Source: DATHXC01 sp035459965
GTDB taxonomy: Bacteria; Pseudomonadota; Gammaproteobacteria; Burkholderiales; Methylophilaceae
Length of the DNA stretch: 64,000 bases
Direction: 5' to 3'
Assembly (NCBI GenBank): GCA_035459965.1
Contig: DATHXC010000007.1
Span: 186,001 to 250,000 of the forward strand
The notes beneath the pieces are model-generated. The model was given only the letters and a program-made list of their open reading frames with translations. It had not been told where the DNA came from and did no database searches. A program made the translations under genes and the position numbers. Shown here piece after piece: positions 27,582 to 34,626 of this stretch (within the stretch, counting starts at the first letter, position 1; every line of letters begins with the position of its first letter).

Positions 27582-27600
27582 CAGCCTGATTTTCAGGCTG
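27582..27600. repeat. Short perfect hairpin between convergent genes
   Basis: CAGCCTG and CAGGCTG form a perfect 7-bp stem with a 5-nt loop, between the GH2 gene and the small minus-strand gene. It could serve as a bidirectional 3'-end structure, though no strong T-run is present. Confidence 0.4.
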
Positions 27601-27814
27601 GCCTGCTCATTTTGGGCAAGCGCATGATCTTGTCTATCACCAAACGCGCCATGGCCCATGCCCTGTCTTCGCGCATCAGGCGCATTTCTTCGTCATCGTA
27701 GGGCAGAAACTGCCCGCCATGAGTAAGCGAATAACGTATCGATCCCTCTACGTTAACGTAAGCTTTCACCACATCCTGTACGCGCTCCTCGCGGCATTTG
27801 TATAACGAAGACAT
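27593..27814 (-). CDS. Small hypothetical protein
   Basis: A 73-aa protein (MSSLYKCREERVQDVVKAYV...) without a family I recognise; it is charged and probably helical and cytoplasmic. A GGAGG 4-5 nt before the ATG at 27814 supports translation, and I prefer it to the GTG 12 bases earlier, which is part of the ribosome-binding site itself. Confidence 0.6.
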   Translation of the reverse strand: MSSLYKCREERVQDVVKAYVNVEGSIRYSLTHGGQFLPYDDEEMRLMREDRAWAMARLVIDKIMRLPKMSRPA

Positions 27815-27949
27815 TATTCCTCCCACACTAATGGTTAAAAATATGAATTAATTACATATTCGGCAATCTCATTGAAAACTTAATACATGTGTTTAATTAC
27901 TAGTACATTTAATCATGTTAACGAATCTTAGCACTGAGAAAACTTTGTG

Positions 27950-28972
27950 ATGAACACTAAATACATCGTTATTCCATTATTGCTCCTGAATACAGCACCT
28001 GTACTTGCGCAACCCACCCAGGCACAAATTTTCGAACTCAACACCTCTATCGTACAGGTTGTTGTCGAAAATCGCGAAGGCAATACCGGATACGGCTCCG
28101 GAGTTGTCGTTAATCACGACTATGTCGCCACTAATTGTCACGTACTGGCCAATGCCCATGGCGTCAGCGTTAACAAGGTGCGCGATACTTACCGGCCTAT
28201 CGCACTTAAGGCAGATTGGAAGCACGATTTATGCCTTTTGAAGTTTGATGATCTGCCCATGAAGTCCATCCCCATGGTCGATAGCAGCAAGCTGCAGTAT
28301 GAGCAGGAAGTATTCTCCATCGGCTATCCCAATGATGCACAGGTGCCACAGCCTTCATTCGGCAATATCAAAGCCATCTACCCCTATGACGGTGCAGGCA
28401 TCATCAGGTCATCAGCTGAGTTTGCCATGGGCTCCAGTGGCGGCGCCTTATTCGACCAGGATTTCAACCTGATCGGCATTACCACATTCAAGAGCCCCGG
28501 CCGCAATGGCTATTACTACAGCCTGCCGGTGGAATGGATACGCCAGCTATTTGATTCACCGGATATCAACAACCTGGTCAGCACTGATGACCCATTCTGG
28601 AGCTGGCCAGAAGAAAAGCGGCCTTATTTCATGCGCGTTGTGATCCCTTATCAAAAGCATCGCTGGACCGAGCTGCAGCAAGTTGCAAAATCATGGAGCA
28701 TGGAGGAGGGCAGTAATGCTGATGCCTGGTATTACCTGGCTGTAGCAGAATATCAGCTAAAAGATAACCAGCAGGCAGCAGTGCATTTGGCAAAAGCTAC
28801 TTCCCTCAACCCAAGGCACCTTGGCGCATTGGTACAGCAAGGCGTGCTGGCAGCGGAGGCGGGCAATAAAGCTGAGGCCGAGCGCATTAACCTTGTCGTC
28901 AATGCACTGGATACTGACGAGGGCACCAGCCTTAAGGAGCGCATTGATAAAATGCAATCGGTAGCACAGTGA
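27950..28972 (+). CDS. Exported trypsin-like serine protease with TPR tail
   Basis: A 340-aa protein with a signal peptide (cleavage after PVLA) and an HtrA-like trypsin fold. The triad is His64 (TNCHVLANAHG), Asp92 (KHDLCLLKF) and Ser162 (MGSSGGALF). Instead of a PDZ domain, the C-terminal ~110 residues form TPR-like helices (DAWYYLAVAEYQLKDNQQAAVHLAKATSLNP broken by turns). It is therefore a periplasmic protease with a protein-binding tail. A GTG lies just before the chosen ATG. Confidence 0.83.
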   Translation: MNTKYIVIPLLLLNTAPVLAQPTQAQIFELNTSIVQVVVENREGNTGYGSGVVVNHDYVATNCHVLANAHGVSVNKVRDTYRPIALKADWKHDLCLLKFDDLPMKSIPMVDSSKLQYEQEVFSIGYPNDAQVPQPSFGNIKAIYPYDGAGIIRSSAEFAMGSSGGALFDQDFNLIGITTFKSPGRNGYYYSLPVEWIRQLFDSPDINNLVSTDDPFWSWPEEKRPYFMRVVIPYQKHRWTELQQVAKSWSMEEGSNADAWYYLAVAEYQLKDNQQAAVHLAKATSLNPRHLGALVQQGVLAAEAGNKAEAERINLVVNALDTDEGTSLKERIDKMQSVAQ

Positions 28973-28997
28973 GGTTAGGTATTTGGTGTGATGTAGT

Positions 28998-29720
28998 TTA
29001 GAAGTAGATGCCAATAGATAGCCGCGTCATATGCGCCTGGCTAAAATTGACTTTAGGGTCATAAGCCGCGCGTACAAAATATTTAGGCCACTCATACGTC
29101 AGCGCAGCACCCGTGCCATGTATCGGCTTGCCATCAGTATCCGGCGGGCCGCTCTTGTTGAATATATCCACGATTGTCTTATCGTCACCAAAAGGGAAGT
29201 GCACCAACAGGTGATCAATCTCCTGTCCTTTAACCACCCTATTATCCCGCACTCGATACAGTGAGATATCTTCACCCTCTTTTATTTCCCAACCCGCGCC
29301 ATAAGTAATTGCATCATTCGGGTCAAAATTGATATTGTCATAAGGCCGCAGGTTGGTCCTGCCATAGCCAACAATGCCGTGCACAGGTCCGCCCAGCTCT
29401 GCAGTCAGTGCAACCCCCACAAAACCATGCGTTGCAGCCTGCAACGACGAGGTGACTTTGTACCAATCCGATTTATCTTTTCGCTCATAGCCCGTCCGGG
29501 TTTGCTCAAAGCCGGAAAAGTCATCCCGATAGTAAGCCAGCCATGCCGTCTGGTTTTCTATCGTGCCGCGTAAATTCAAATCCACTGCATGCAGCTTATC
29601 TGCCGTGTAATCTGAGAAAGAAAGTTTGTAGGCGATTTTTTGTTCGGAGCTTGAGTCTGAGTCTTCAGCCTGCACAGAAAATCCGCTGAACAATAATGCA
29701 ATGAGTGTGAGATATTTCAT
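28998..29720 (-). CDS. Probable outer-membrane beta-barrel protein
   Basis: A 240-aa protein with a signal peptide (MKYLTLIALLFSGFSVQA) and alternating hydrophobic strands rich in aromatic residues, ending MTRLSIGIYF with a C-terminal Phe, the mark of outer-membrane barrels. I do not recognise the family; the pattern suggests a porin-like or small barrel protein. It converges with the protease gene. Confidence 0.65.
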   Translation of the reverse strand: MKYLTLIALLFSGFSVQAEDSDSSSEQKIAYKLSFSDYTADKLHAVDLNLRGTIENQTAWLAYYRDDFSGFEQTRTGYERKDKSDWYKVTSSLQAATHGFVGVALTAELGGPVHGIVGYGRTNLRPYDNINFDPNDAITYGAGWEIKEGEDISLYRVRDNRVVKGQEIDHLLVHFPFGDDKTIVDIFNKSGPPDTDGKPIHGTGAALTYEWPKYFVRAAYDPKVNFSQAHMTRLSIGIYF

Positions 29721-29891
29721 TGAGGGCTTTTGGTATTGGCTTGCCTCTATATTATCCAGATAGGCGAAGCCGTTCTAGATTTATATTACGGACACAATAG
29801 AACCAACAACAATCTAAGCAGCTATCTTTCCATTTTATTTATTGTGGTGCACACTTAGAAAAAATAAATAATTAAGACAGGCTCTTCTTCA

Positions 29892-30443
29892 ATGTTTACG
29901 CCAAAAAAATTTAATAATGATGACTTACCTTACTGGCCAGCAAGCGCTTTTCCTGATGAATATTTTCATGTAGTAGGAGAAATCATTGTGCGTTTCAGTC
30001 AGTTAGATCGTGAGTTGGATTATTGTATTTGGTGTTTGCTCGATGTTGATGTTAAATCGGGCTCTGCTCTGTTGAATAAAATCTCTAGTACAGCAGTAAA
30101 AATTGAAATGATTAGCAGCTTAGTCAAATTACATTTTAACGGTCATGATTTGGTTTTTTTTACTGAACACTTGGGAATAGTCAAATCACTAAACGAATTG
30201 AGAAATGGTTTTGTTCATGACTACCCAATTTCTTGGGTCCCATCCACAAAAGAAATAACCTACCAAAGGCATATAACTGGTTGGGGGCAAAATAAAACAC
30301 ATACTTTTAATGATAGAAATCTACAAGAAGTTCTAGATTCTCTTTACCATGAGTTAAATTTTTTTTCTGCTTTTAGAAGAAATGATTACTCATGGAAAAC
30401 ATACCAGCCAATTCATGTAAAAGAAGTTGGCAAAGCATCCTAG
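29892..30443 (+). CDS. HEPN-like hypothetical protein next to dif
   Basis: A 183-aa mostly helical protein. It contains LNELRNGFVHDY, in which Arg104 and His109 fit the Rx4-6H motif of HEPN ribonucleases. The fold call is tentative, as similar RN...H segments occur in non-catalytic HEPN-type proteins. The gene is AT-rich compared with the genes to its left and stands about 110 bases outside the left end of the prophage. Confidence 0.55.
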   Translation: MFTPKKFNNDDLPYWPASAFPDEYFHVVGEIIVRFSQLDRELDYCIWCLLDVDVKSGSALLNKISSTAVKIEMISSLVKLHFNGHDLVFFTEHLGIVKSLNELRNGFVHDYPISWVPSTKEITYQRHITGWGQNKTHTFNDRNLQEVLDSLYHELNFFSAFRRNDYSWKTYQPIHVKEVGKAS

Positions 30444-30552
30444 GCTGAGGCACCACAATATAATTAGCTTATTGCTAATGACGTGTAAGAGGGATTATGT
30501 TGTAAGTGACATAAACAGCAACGTTAGCCGCCTCCATACATACTTATATCGT

Positions 30553-30581
30553 ACTTCGTATAATGGGCGATTACGTAAGAT
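30553..30581 (+). other. Left dif-like attachment site
   Basis: XerC arm ACTTCGTATAA (30553-30563) differs by one base from the right-hand site. It is followed by a 7-base centre TGGGCGA and a degenerate XerD arm TTACGTAAGAT (8 of 11 match the dif arm). A conserved XerC arm with a divergent XerD arm is what XerC-mediated phage integration leaves at one end. Confidence 0.75.
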
Positions 30582-30601
30582 TTGATATAGATTTGAATCG
30601 A

Positions 30602-30629
30602 AAAAAAACCCGCAAAAGCGGGTTTTTTT
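30602..30629 (-). terminator. Terminator of the toxin-antitoxin operon
   Basis: CCCGC-AAAA-GCGGG flanked by A and T runs on both sides works in either direction. It lies just after the last minus-strand gene of the operon at 30640. Confidence 0.85.
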
Positions 30630-30639
30630 ATTGGTATCT

Positions 30640-31068
30640 TTAACTCGGGCTATTGATGCCTAGTCTGCCGGCAATAAATTCTACTTCATCAGCAATATAT
30701 TTTACTGTCAGAAGTGTTGGTGCTTCAGTATGAAATGGGGTAAGGAAGAATTGCGATCCCATGACCATCAGCCTTCCTGGTCCTAATCTGTCTGGAAGAG
30801 ATATCATTGTGGTTTGCATCTGGTCAAGCTCTTCAAAGCTAAGTTCATTTGATCTTACAATTACATCATCCTGGAGTAGTTGGACTGATAATGAACTAAA
30901 CCTTTGGTCAATTGGCGTTGCTATTAAAGTATGAACGCAGAGTTTGGGTAGCAAGAGGGGGAATTCAGGAGCGATCATCTCTCCGTTGTAGATTCCGATT
31001 AGGCTATGTTTATTGCCTATTTCATATCTAATATCGTCGCAAAAAATTGCGTGGGCATATCTGCTCAT
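30640..31068 (-). CDS. Third gene of toxin-antitoxin-like operon, unknown function
   Basis: A 142-aa protein (MSRYAHAIFCDDIRYE...GNKHSLIGIYNGEM) that resembles an uncharacterised family with a conserved FCDDIR...IGxY start (possibly DUF6941; not certain). It appears beta-rich and cytoplasmic. The ATG at 31068 overlaps the stop of the HTH gene by 4 nt (ATGA), so it is translationally coupled to the antitoxin. An open frame extends upstream but would overlap the HTH gene. Confidence 0.68.
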   Translation of the reverse strand: MSRYAHAIFCDDIRYEIGNKHSLIGIYNGEMIAPEFPLLLPKLCVHTLIATPIDQRFSSLSVQLLQDDVIVRSNELSFEELDQMQTTMISLPDRLGPGRLMVMGSQFFLTPFHTEAPTLLTVKYIADEVEFIAGRLGINSPS

Positions 31069-31529
31069 ATATTTATTACTGGAATTTGTTTGATTGATAG
31101 TTCTTGATCTAGCTGAATGCACCTGCTCAATTCATCTAAAGATATTTCAAGGGCTTGTGAAATTTTAATTGCTGTTATCAGATAGACTTTTAATGAACCA
31201 GATTCAATTTTTGCAATATGTGACTGACTTGTCCCTATGTTTGCAGCTAACTCGTGTTGTGTAAGACCCTTACGTAATCTAAGTGTAGCCAGACTTACTG
31301 GTTTGAAGTCGGATTGCTCAATAGCTAGCGCTTGCCGAGCCTGAATGGCACGATTCTTATATTGTGGGTCAATTTCCTCAAGCCTTTTCTTCATATAACC
31401 GCGAGGAAACTTACGAGTTAAAGGCGACCTAATGTCTTCACCGGCAGTATGCTCATGAAGGTTCTCAATATTATTACTTGGAAAACCGTTGGAAGTAATA
31501 GTTTGAGTAGGCTCTTCCGACTTATACAT
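31065..31529 (-). CDS. XRE-family HTH antitoxin (HigA-like)
   Basis: The protein (154 aa from this start) ends in a Cro/C1-type helix-turn-helix: LRLRKGLTQHELAANIGTSQ followed by SHIAKIESG, then ISQALEISLDEL. It follows a HigB/RelE-like toxin gene, with an 8-nt overlap if the ATG at 31529 is used; an ATG at 31592 would give a 71-nt overlap and is less likely. The N-terminal ~75 residues are unusual for an antitoxin of this kind and may bind the toxin or the third protein. It should repress the operon through the palindrome before the toxin gene. Confidence 0.75.
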   Translation of the reverse strand: MYKSEEPTQTITSNGFPSNNIENLHEHTAGEDIRSPLTRKFPRGYMKKRLEEIDPQYKNRAIQARQALAIEQSDFKPVSLATLRLRKGLTQHELAANIGTSQSHIAKIESGSLKVYLITAIKISQALEISLDELSRCIQLDQELSIKQIPVINI

Positions 31530-31938
31530 ATGGAATTCTGGAGTGCTCGTACTCTGCACATATTCTTGTTGTAATAGGATGATTAGGCTCATAGTTGTAT
31601 TTGGCTTCTGTGTACGTGTCAGTGAAATTCTTTTCTACAATGGCAAGCAAATAAAAATCATCGTGTTGGTTGTCGATTGCATAAATAATTCTGTAACGCC
31701 CTAGGATGCCGCCTTTAGGACTAATACGAGCTAGGTTGTATCCAGCCCTCAATAAAAACTCAATAACCTTCGAATTGAAGTCCGGACAATGATTTACGGC
31801 ATCTCTTCTAAGTAATGTTGTAAGAGCCCGTTCATCATCAATTAGTTCTTGAAGAAAGGCCTCTATCAAATCAGCATGATTTTGAGGGAGCTTTCTTAAG
31901 TCCTCTGTTATGTAATCACCATCATATACGGCTAGCAC
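31522..31938 (-). CDS. HigB/RelE-superfamily toxin
   Basis: A 138-aa protein whose C-terminal half has the RelE-fold pattern GGILGRYRIIYAID...DFYLLAIVEKNF, seen in HigB and phage Gp49-like mRNA interferases. The first ~60 residues are helical and longer than in the smallest RelE toxins. It starts with a GTG at 31938, directly after a perfect palindrome. Toxin-first order is typical of higBA. Toxicity is inferred, not shown. Confidence 0.72.
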   Translation of the reverse strand: MLAVYDGDYITEDLRKLPQNHADLIEAFLQELIDDERALTTLLRRDAVNHCPDFNSKVIEFLLRAGYNLARISPKGGILGRYRIIYAIDNQHDDFYLLAIVEKNFTDTYTEAKYNYEPNHPITTRICAEYEHSRIPYV

Positions 31939-31956
31939 TATATCACACTTGATATA
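31939..31956. promoter_or_regulatory. Palindrome abutting the toxin start codon, likely TA operator
   Basis: TATATCA and TGATATA form perfect 7-bp arms around CACT, directly next to the toxin's GTG and overlapping AT-rich promoter-like sequence. Position and symmetry fit an autoregulatory operator for the HTH antitoxin. Confidence 0.55.
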
Positions 31957-32465
31957 ATTTTGAATTGATGGAATAGAAGGGGATTAATGTCCCTGTGTCT
32001 ATATTGAGAATTCTATGAAAACCGTTGTTGAACTGCATATGCTGCCAATTTATCAGGAATAAGCTGTTTTTGCCAATGAATGGAAAAGGCTATCTATAGA
32101 GCTATAGAGAACCCTTTAAATCTAAATGTATGTATATTTGGTGTCAGCTGTTCGTGAACATGTGCCCTGATCTGTCACCACATATAAAAAGCATGGGCTT
32201 CATTGCCAGCCCAAACCCGCTAGAGGAAACTCCTTGTGCGCTCCGCGCTTGGTTTCTGTCGCTGTAACTACAAACCCAAATCCGAGTAAATCCCTGCTAT
32301 TTATTCCACGTCCCCTTCGGGGCTTTCGCGGCATAAACCGCACCCTGTCGGGCTGCGGGGATTGACACAAATTTAGGTTTACAGCTGGCTTGGCTCTATG
32401 CCAAGTGGCGGCACCCTTACAGGGCTGACACCACTTAACATAGACCACAACGCGAAAGGAAGATC
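31957..32465. other. Non-coding region with hairpin cluster, candidate phage origin/packaging region
   Basis: About 500 bases hold no convincing gene. Four hairpins cluster in 212 bases: TGGGCT/AGCCCA (32194-32213), CCCC-TTC-GGGG (32312-32322), CCGCACCC/GGGcTGCGG with one bulge (32338-32358), and CTTGGC/GCCAAG (32389-32405). In filamentous phages the main intergenic region carries such hairpins for both replication origins and the packaging signal. Half copies of the TGACACCA element occur at about 32139 and 32428. Confidence 0.5.
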
Positions 32466-32567
32466 ATGATGTATTTAGCAGTCTTTGCAGCATTTTTAGC
32501 AGGTTACTTTTCTGTGCCTGTAGTTAGGTTTTGTTTTCATTTGATCAGAGATATTTGGAGGAAATAA
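32466..32567 (+). CDS. Tiny membrane protein (33 aa)
   Basis: A 33-aa ORF (MMYLAVFAAFLAGYFSVPVV...) with one hydrophobic segment and a basic tail. AAGGAAGA precedes its ATG, and its stop overlaps the ribosome-binding site of the next gene. Size and hydrophobicity recall minor coat proteins pVII/pIX, but that is inference. Confidence 0.5.
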   Translation: MMYLAVFAAFLAGYFSVPVVRFCFHLIRDIWRK

Positions 32568-32569
32568 TC

Positions 32570-32743
32570 ATGGGATTTTTGACGATTTTTTGTATTGGTT
32601 GGATATCTTGTTTTGTATTTTTATTGGTCATTAACGTAGCTGTAAGAGCTTTCTTCACTTGGGAAGCTAATAAATGGGCAGAGAGTAACCCAACGCCAGA
32701 CCACATGCTAACTGAAGAAGGTAGGAGAAGAAAAAATGGCTAA
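32570..32743 (+). CDS. Small membrane protein (57 aa)
   Basis: A 57-aa protein starting MGFLTIFCIGW with a single membrane span (residues ~2-26) and a charged C-terminus (EEGRRRKNG). GGAGG lies 8 nt upstream of the ATG at 32570. It overlaps the next gene by 8 nt. No known family. Confidence 0.6.
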   Translation: MGFLTIFCIGWISCFVFLLVINVAVRAFFTWEANKWAESNPTPDHMLTEEGRRRKNG

Positions 32744-33149
32744 GCAATCAATTGATAAAGCAACCAAGGAAATGAAGCTAGACCACCGTTTTACAGGGCT
32801 TAATAACCTATTTTCATATCTTAATGATGTGCGTGGTCGCGCTGAAAAGTTGCAGGAGATATACAACCAGCTAAAGGATCGGGAAGCCGAGCTGGTTGAT
32901 ATGGGCACCATTTATGCTGGTACGACCTGGAAAGACGGAAAATATTTATACCTGATTTACCCAGGTAAAAATGGTGAAGATAGGCAGCGCGTTTATGTAG
33001 GATCGGACAGTGATAAAGTTGCTGAGGCGCTTGCGGCTATTGAACGTGGGAGCCAATTAGATAAAGTAAAAAGTCAAATTAAGGAAATGGAAAACCGTGT
33101 TCACTGGTGCGGAGATTATATTATTCGTGCAAATGGTCAGATCAGTTGA
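32736..33149 (+). CDS. Hypothetical phage cargo protein with coiled coil
   Basis: A 137-aa soluble protein I cannot assign. It has a helical, coiled-coil-like N-terminus (VRGRAEKLQEIYNQLKDREAEL), a middle beta section (YLYLIYPGKNGEDRQRVYVG) and a second helix (LDKVKSQIKEMENRV). It is the last gene of the short plus-strand cluster, and its stop codon is adjacent to the convergent HEPN gene. Confidence 0.62.
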   Translation: MAKQSIDKATKEMKLDHRFTGLNNLFSYLNDVRGRAEKLQEIYNQLKDREAELVDMGTIYAGTTWKDGKYLYLIYPGKNGEDRQRVYVGSDSDKVAEALAAIERGSQLDKVKSQIKEMENRVHWCGDYIIRANGQIS

Positions 33150-33548
33150 CTAGAGGATTTTTTTTGCGTTTTCTAGAATCTTTTGCACTCTCGCTAGGGC
33201 TTCGGGCTTCATAGAAGGGGGGAGAGGGTCATTAATTAAATAATCAGCATGAACTCTATGTGGGTTCAGAGTTCTTGAAGCCATATATCCAATTGATTGT
33301 ACTGTTATATAGTCTGGCGTTGAGCTAGGTTTACACTCTGTGAGTCTTGTGAGCTCTTTCATATGTGAGCCACGTACAGGGCTTGATGCAAAGGGCAATC
33401 TGTACTTAGTAATAATTTGCTGACCAACATGGTAGGCTGAATAATAAGCCCTACCTATAACTGCCCTATCTGCTGCATTTGTGGAATAGTTTACATCTGC
33501 ATTTATTTGCATTGCTAAGTTGGCTATATCGGTAGGAGTTGTGGTCAT
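33150..33548 (-). CDS. HEPN-domain protein, probable RNase toxin/defence component
   Basis: A 132-aa helical protein with the HEPN hallmark DRAVIGRAYYSAYHVGQQ (residues 27-44) and SRTLNPHRVHADY (91-103), in which Arg92 and His97 form Rx4H. HEPN proteins are often metal-independent RNases in toxin-antitoxin and anti-phage systems. The start overlaps the stop of the upstream 242-aa gene by 4 nt, so the two form a coupled pair. Placement in an inovirus suggests cargo. Activity is inferred from motif only. Confidence 0.72.
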   Translation of the reverse strand: MTTTPTDIANLAMQINADVNYSTNAADRAVIGRAYYSAYHVGQQIITKYRLPFASSPVRGSHMKELTRLTECKPSSTPDYITVQSIGYMASRTLNPHRVHADYLINDPLPPSMKPEALARVQKILENAKKIL

Positions 33549-34273
33549 GTTTGAACTGAAGTGAAACCAATATGAATGTTTTGAACTGGTGCTTCTGGCA
33601 TTTGAGTGAATAATTTATTCATAAATTCCCACTCAATATCTACCATTTCAGTAGGCTGCAAACTTACTGGGATACTTATGTTTAGTACTTCGAGCCGATC
33701 ATTATAGATAATTACCAGATCAGAGTTTTTGATGAGGTTGTGATCTCTAAGGACAGTTCCAGCAATGTCAAGCATCGATAAGATGGTTTTTTCGGCGATA
33801 TCATACTTTTGAAGCGTTTGATGAACGCTTGCAGCAAGTGGTAGTTCTGTAGTTTTATATTTATTCACTATAGGTAAAACCATTTTGTATGCCTGGTTAG
33901 CAAGTGACATATTTATCAGGTGTATGTCAGGTTTATCGTCAATAATAAAATTATCTTCAGTTAATAAATCAATAAGATTTCTAGACTCTGAAAAAAAACC
34001 ACTATTACCAAGAGTAACGCTGTGATAAATGATCTGACCTGCATTTGCGTGCTGCATAGAAATATTGCCGTGGTACTTCATTTTCTCTGTTTCGCCTGTA
34101 AGGCAATAAAGAGAAGCAAGAAACATATGATACTCAGCTATGTCATCCTTTAAGGCATCAATAGCTTTCTTAAGTTTCCTAATTTTTAGTTCGTAGGTAA
34201 GAATTACCCCAGTCAGTCGAATACCATTAAGCTCCTGTAGTAGGGAGTCTGTATCAGGTAATGGATTAAGCAT
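33545..34273 (-). CDS. Helical partner of the HEPN gene, unknown function
   Basis: A 242-aa protein I do not recognise. Its N-terminal half reads like TPR-type helical repeats (DDIAEYHMFLASLYCLTGETEKMKYH), and the C-terminal part is more beta-like (VIIYNDRLEVLNISIPVSL). It contains no nucleotidyltransferase GSxxxxxxxD motif, so it is not an ordinary MNT antitoxin. The ATG has no clear Shine-Dalgarno sequence, and the leader before it contains the 14-copy 9-bp array. Confidence 0.65.
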   Translation of the reverse strand: MLNPLPDTDSLLQELNGIRLTGVILTYELKIRKLKKAIDALKDDIAEYHMFLASLYCLTGETEKMKYHGNISMQHANAGQIIYHSVTLGNSGFFSESRNLIDLLTEDNFIIDDKPDIHLINMSLANQAYKMVLPIVNKYKTTELPLAASVHQTLQKYDIAEKTILSMLDIAGTVLRDHNLIKNSDLVIIYNDRLEVLNISIPVSLQPTEMVDIEWEFMNKLFTQMPEAPVQNIHIGFTSVQT

Positions 34274-34317
34274 TTTGGTGAAGCATAGAATTTATTAGAT
34301 TTGTTTGCATTATTAGA

Positions 34318-34443
34318 ATTACTAGCATTACTAGCATTACTAGCATTACTAGCATTACTAGCATTACTAGCATTACTAGCATTACTAGCATTACTAGCAT
34401 TACTAGCATTACTAGCATTACTAGCATTACTAGCATTACTAGC
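34318..34443. repeat. Fourteen perfect tandem copies of a 9-bp unit
   Basis: The unit ATTACTAGC is repeated 14 times without a mismatch over 126 bases. Every unit carries the tetramer CTAG. Because the unit length is a multiple of three, copy-number change would not shift a reading frame. The array lies in the predicted 5' leader of the HEPN operon. Confidence 0.98.
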
Positions 34444-34501
34444 ATTAGTATGAAGAATAAACGAATGATATCTAAAAAGATATAGGAATGGGTGCAATGT
34501 T

Positions 34502-34529
34502 GTATAAGAGAGACAATATCTGACACCAA
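34502..34529 (-). promoter_or_regulatory. Candidate promoter of the HEPN operon, overlapping the palindrome
   Basis: On the minus strand, TTGGTG (34529-34524) and TTATAC (34507-34502) are 16 nt apart. The -35 lies inside the palindrome at 34518-34540, so a bound repressor would block it. Confidence 0.4.
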
Positions 34530-34540
34530 TGGTGTCAGAT
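34518..34540. promoter_or_regulatory. Palindromic element, copy A (candidate phage operator)
   Basis: ATCTGACACCA and TGGTGTCAGAT are perfect 11-bp arms around one A. Bases 34521-34541 are identical to 39974-39994, so the element is repeated 5.45 kb away, on either side of the phage structural genes. Confidence 0.65.
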
Positions 34541-34626
34541 CTTTGCCTGGCCAGGATCTTATATGTCACCAATCTCTGATCTGCGCTCCTTCCGTCCTCA
34601 CTACGTTGCGGGCGGGAGGTGCTCAA

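Larger units (their letters stand above)
34274..34626. other. Leader region with tandem array and operator, between secretin and HEPN operon
   Basis: These 353 bases hold no credible gene. Read on the minus strand they contain, in order, the palindrome at 34518-34540, a candidate promoter, and the 126-bp array that ends about 45 nt before the start of the 242-aa gene. Two open frames cross the array but consist mainly of Asn-Ala-Ser or Met-Leu-Val triplets and lack ribosome-binding sites. Confidence 0.65.

Noticed and set aside
32200..32448. 82-codon minus-strand open frame in the hairpin region
   Set aside because: It covers several hairpins, has an unlikely composition, no ribosome-binding site and no family resemblance. 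It is best seen as chance in a structured non-coding region.
32433..32458. Third dif-like site in inverted orientation
   Set aside because: One arm (ACTTAACATAG) is close to an inverted XerD arm, but the other arm matches poorly, the centre is only 4 bases, and its orientation would not give an excisable element.
34318..34443. CRISPR array
   Set aside because: The 9-bp units are contiguous and identical with no spacers, and there are no cas genes in the window.
34213..34626. Open frames across the 9-bp array giving (NAS)n or (MLV)n proteins
   Set aside because: The frames exist only because the repeat unit is three codons long without a stop in those frames. No ribosome-binding site or conserved flanking domain supports them.
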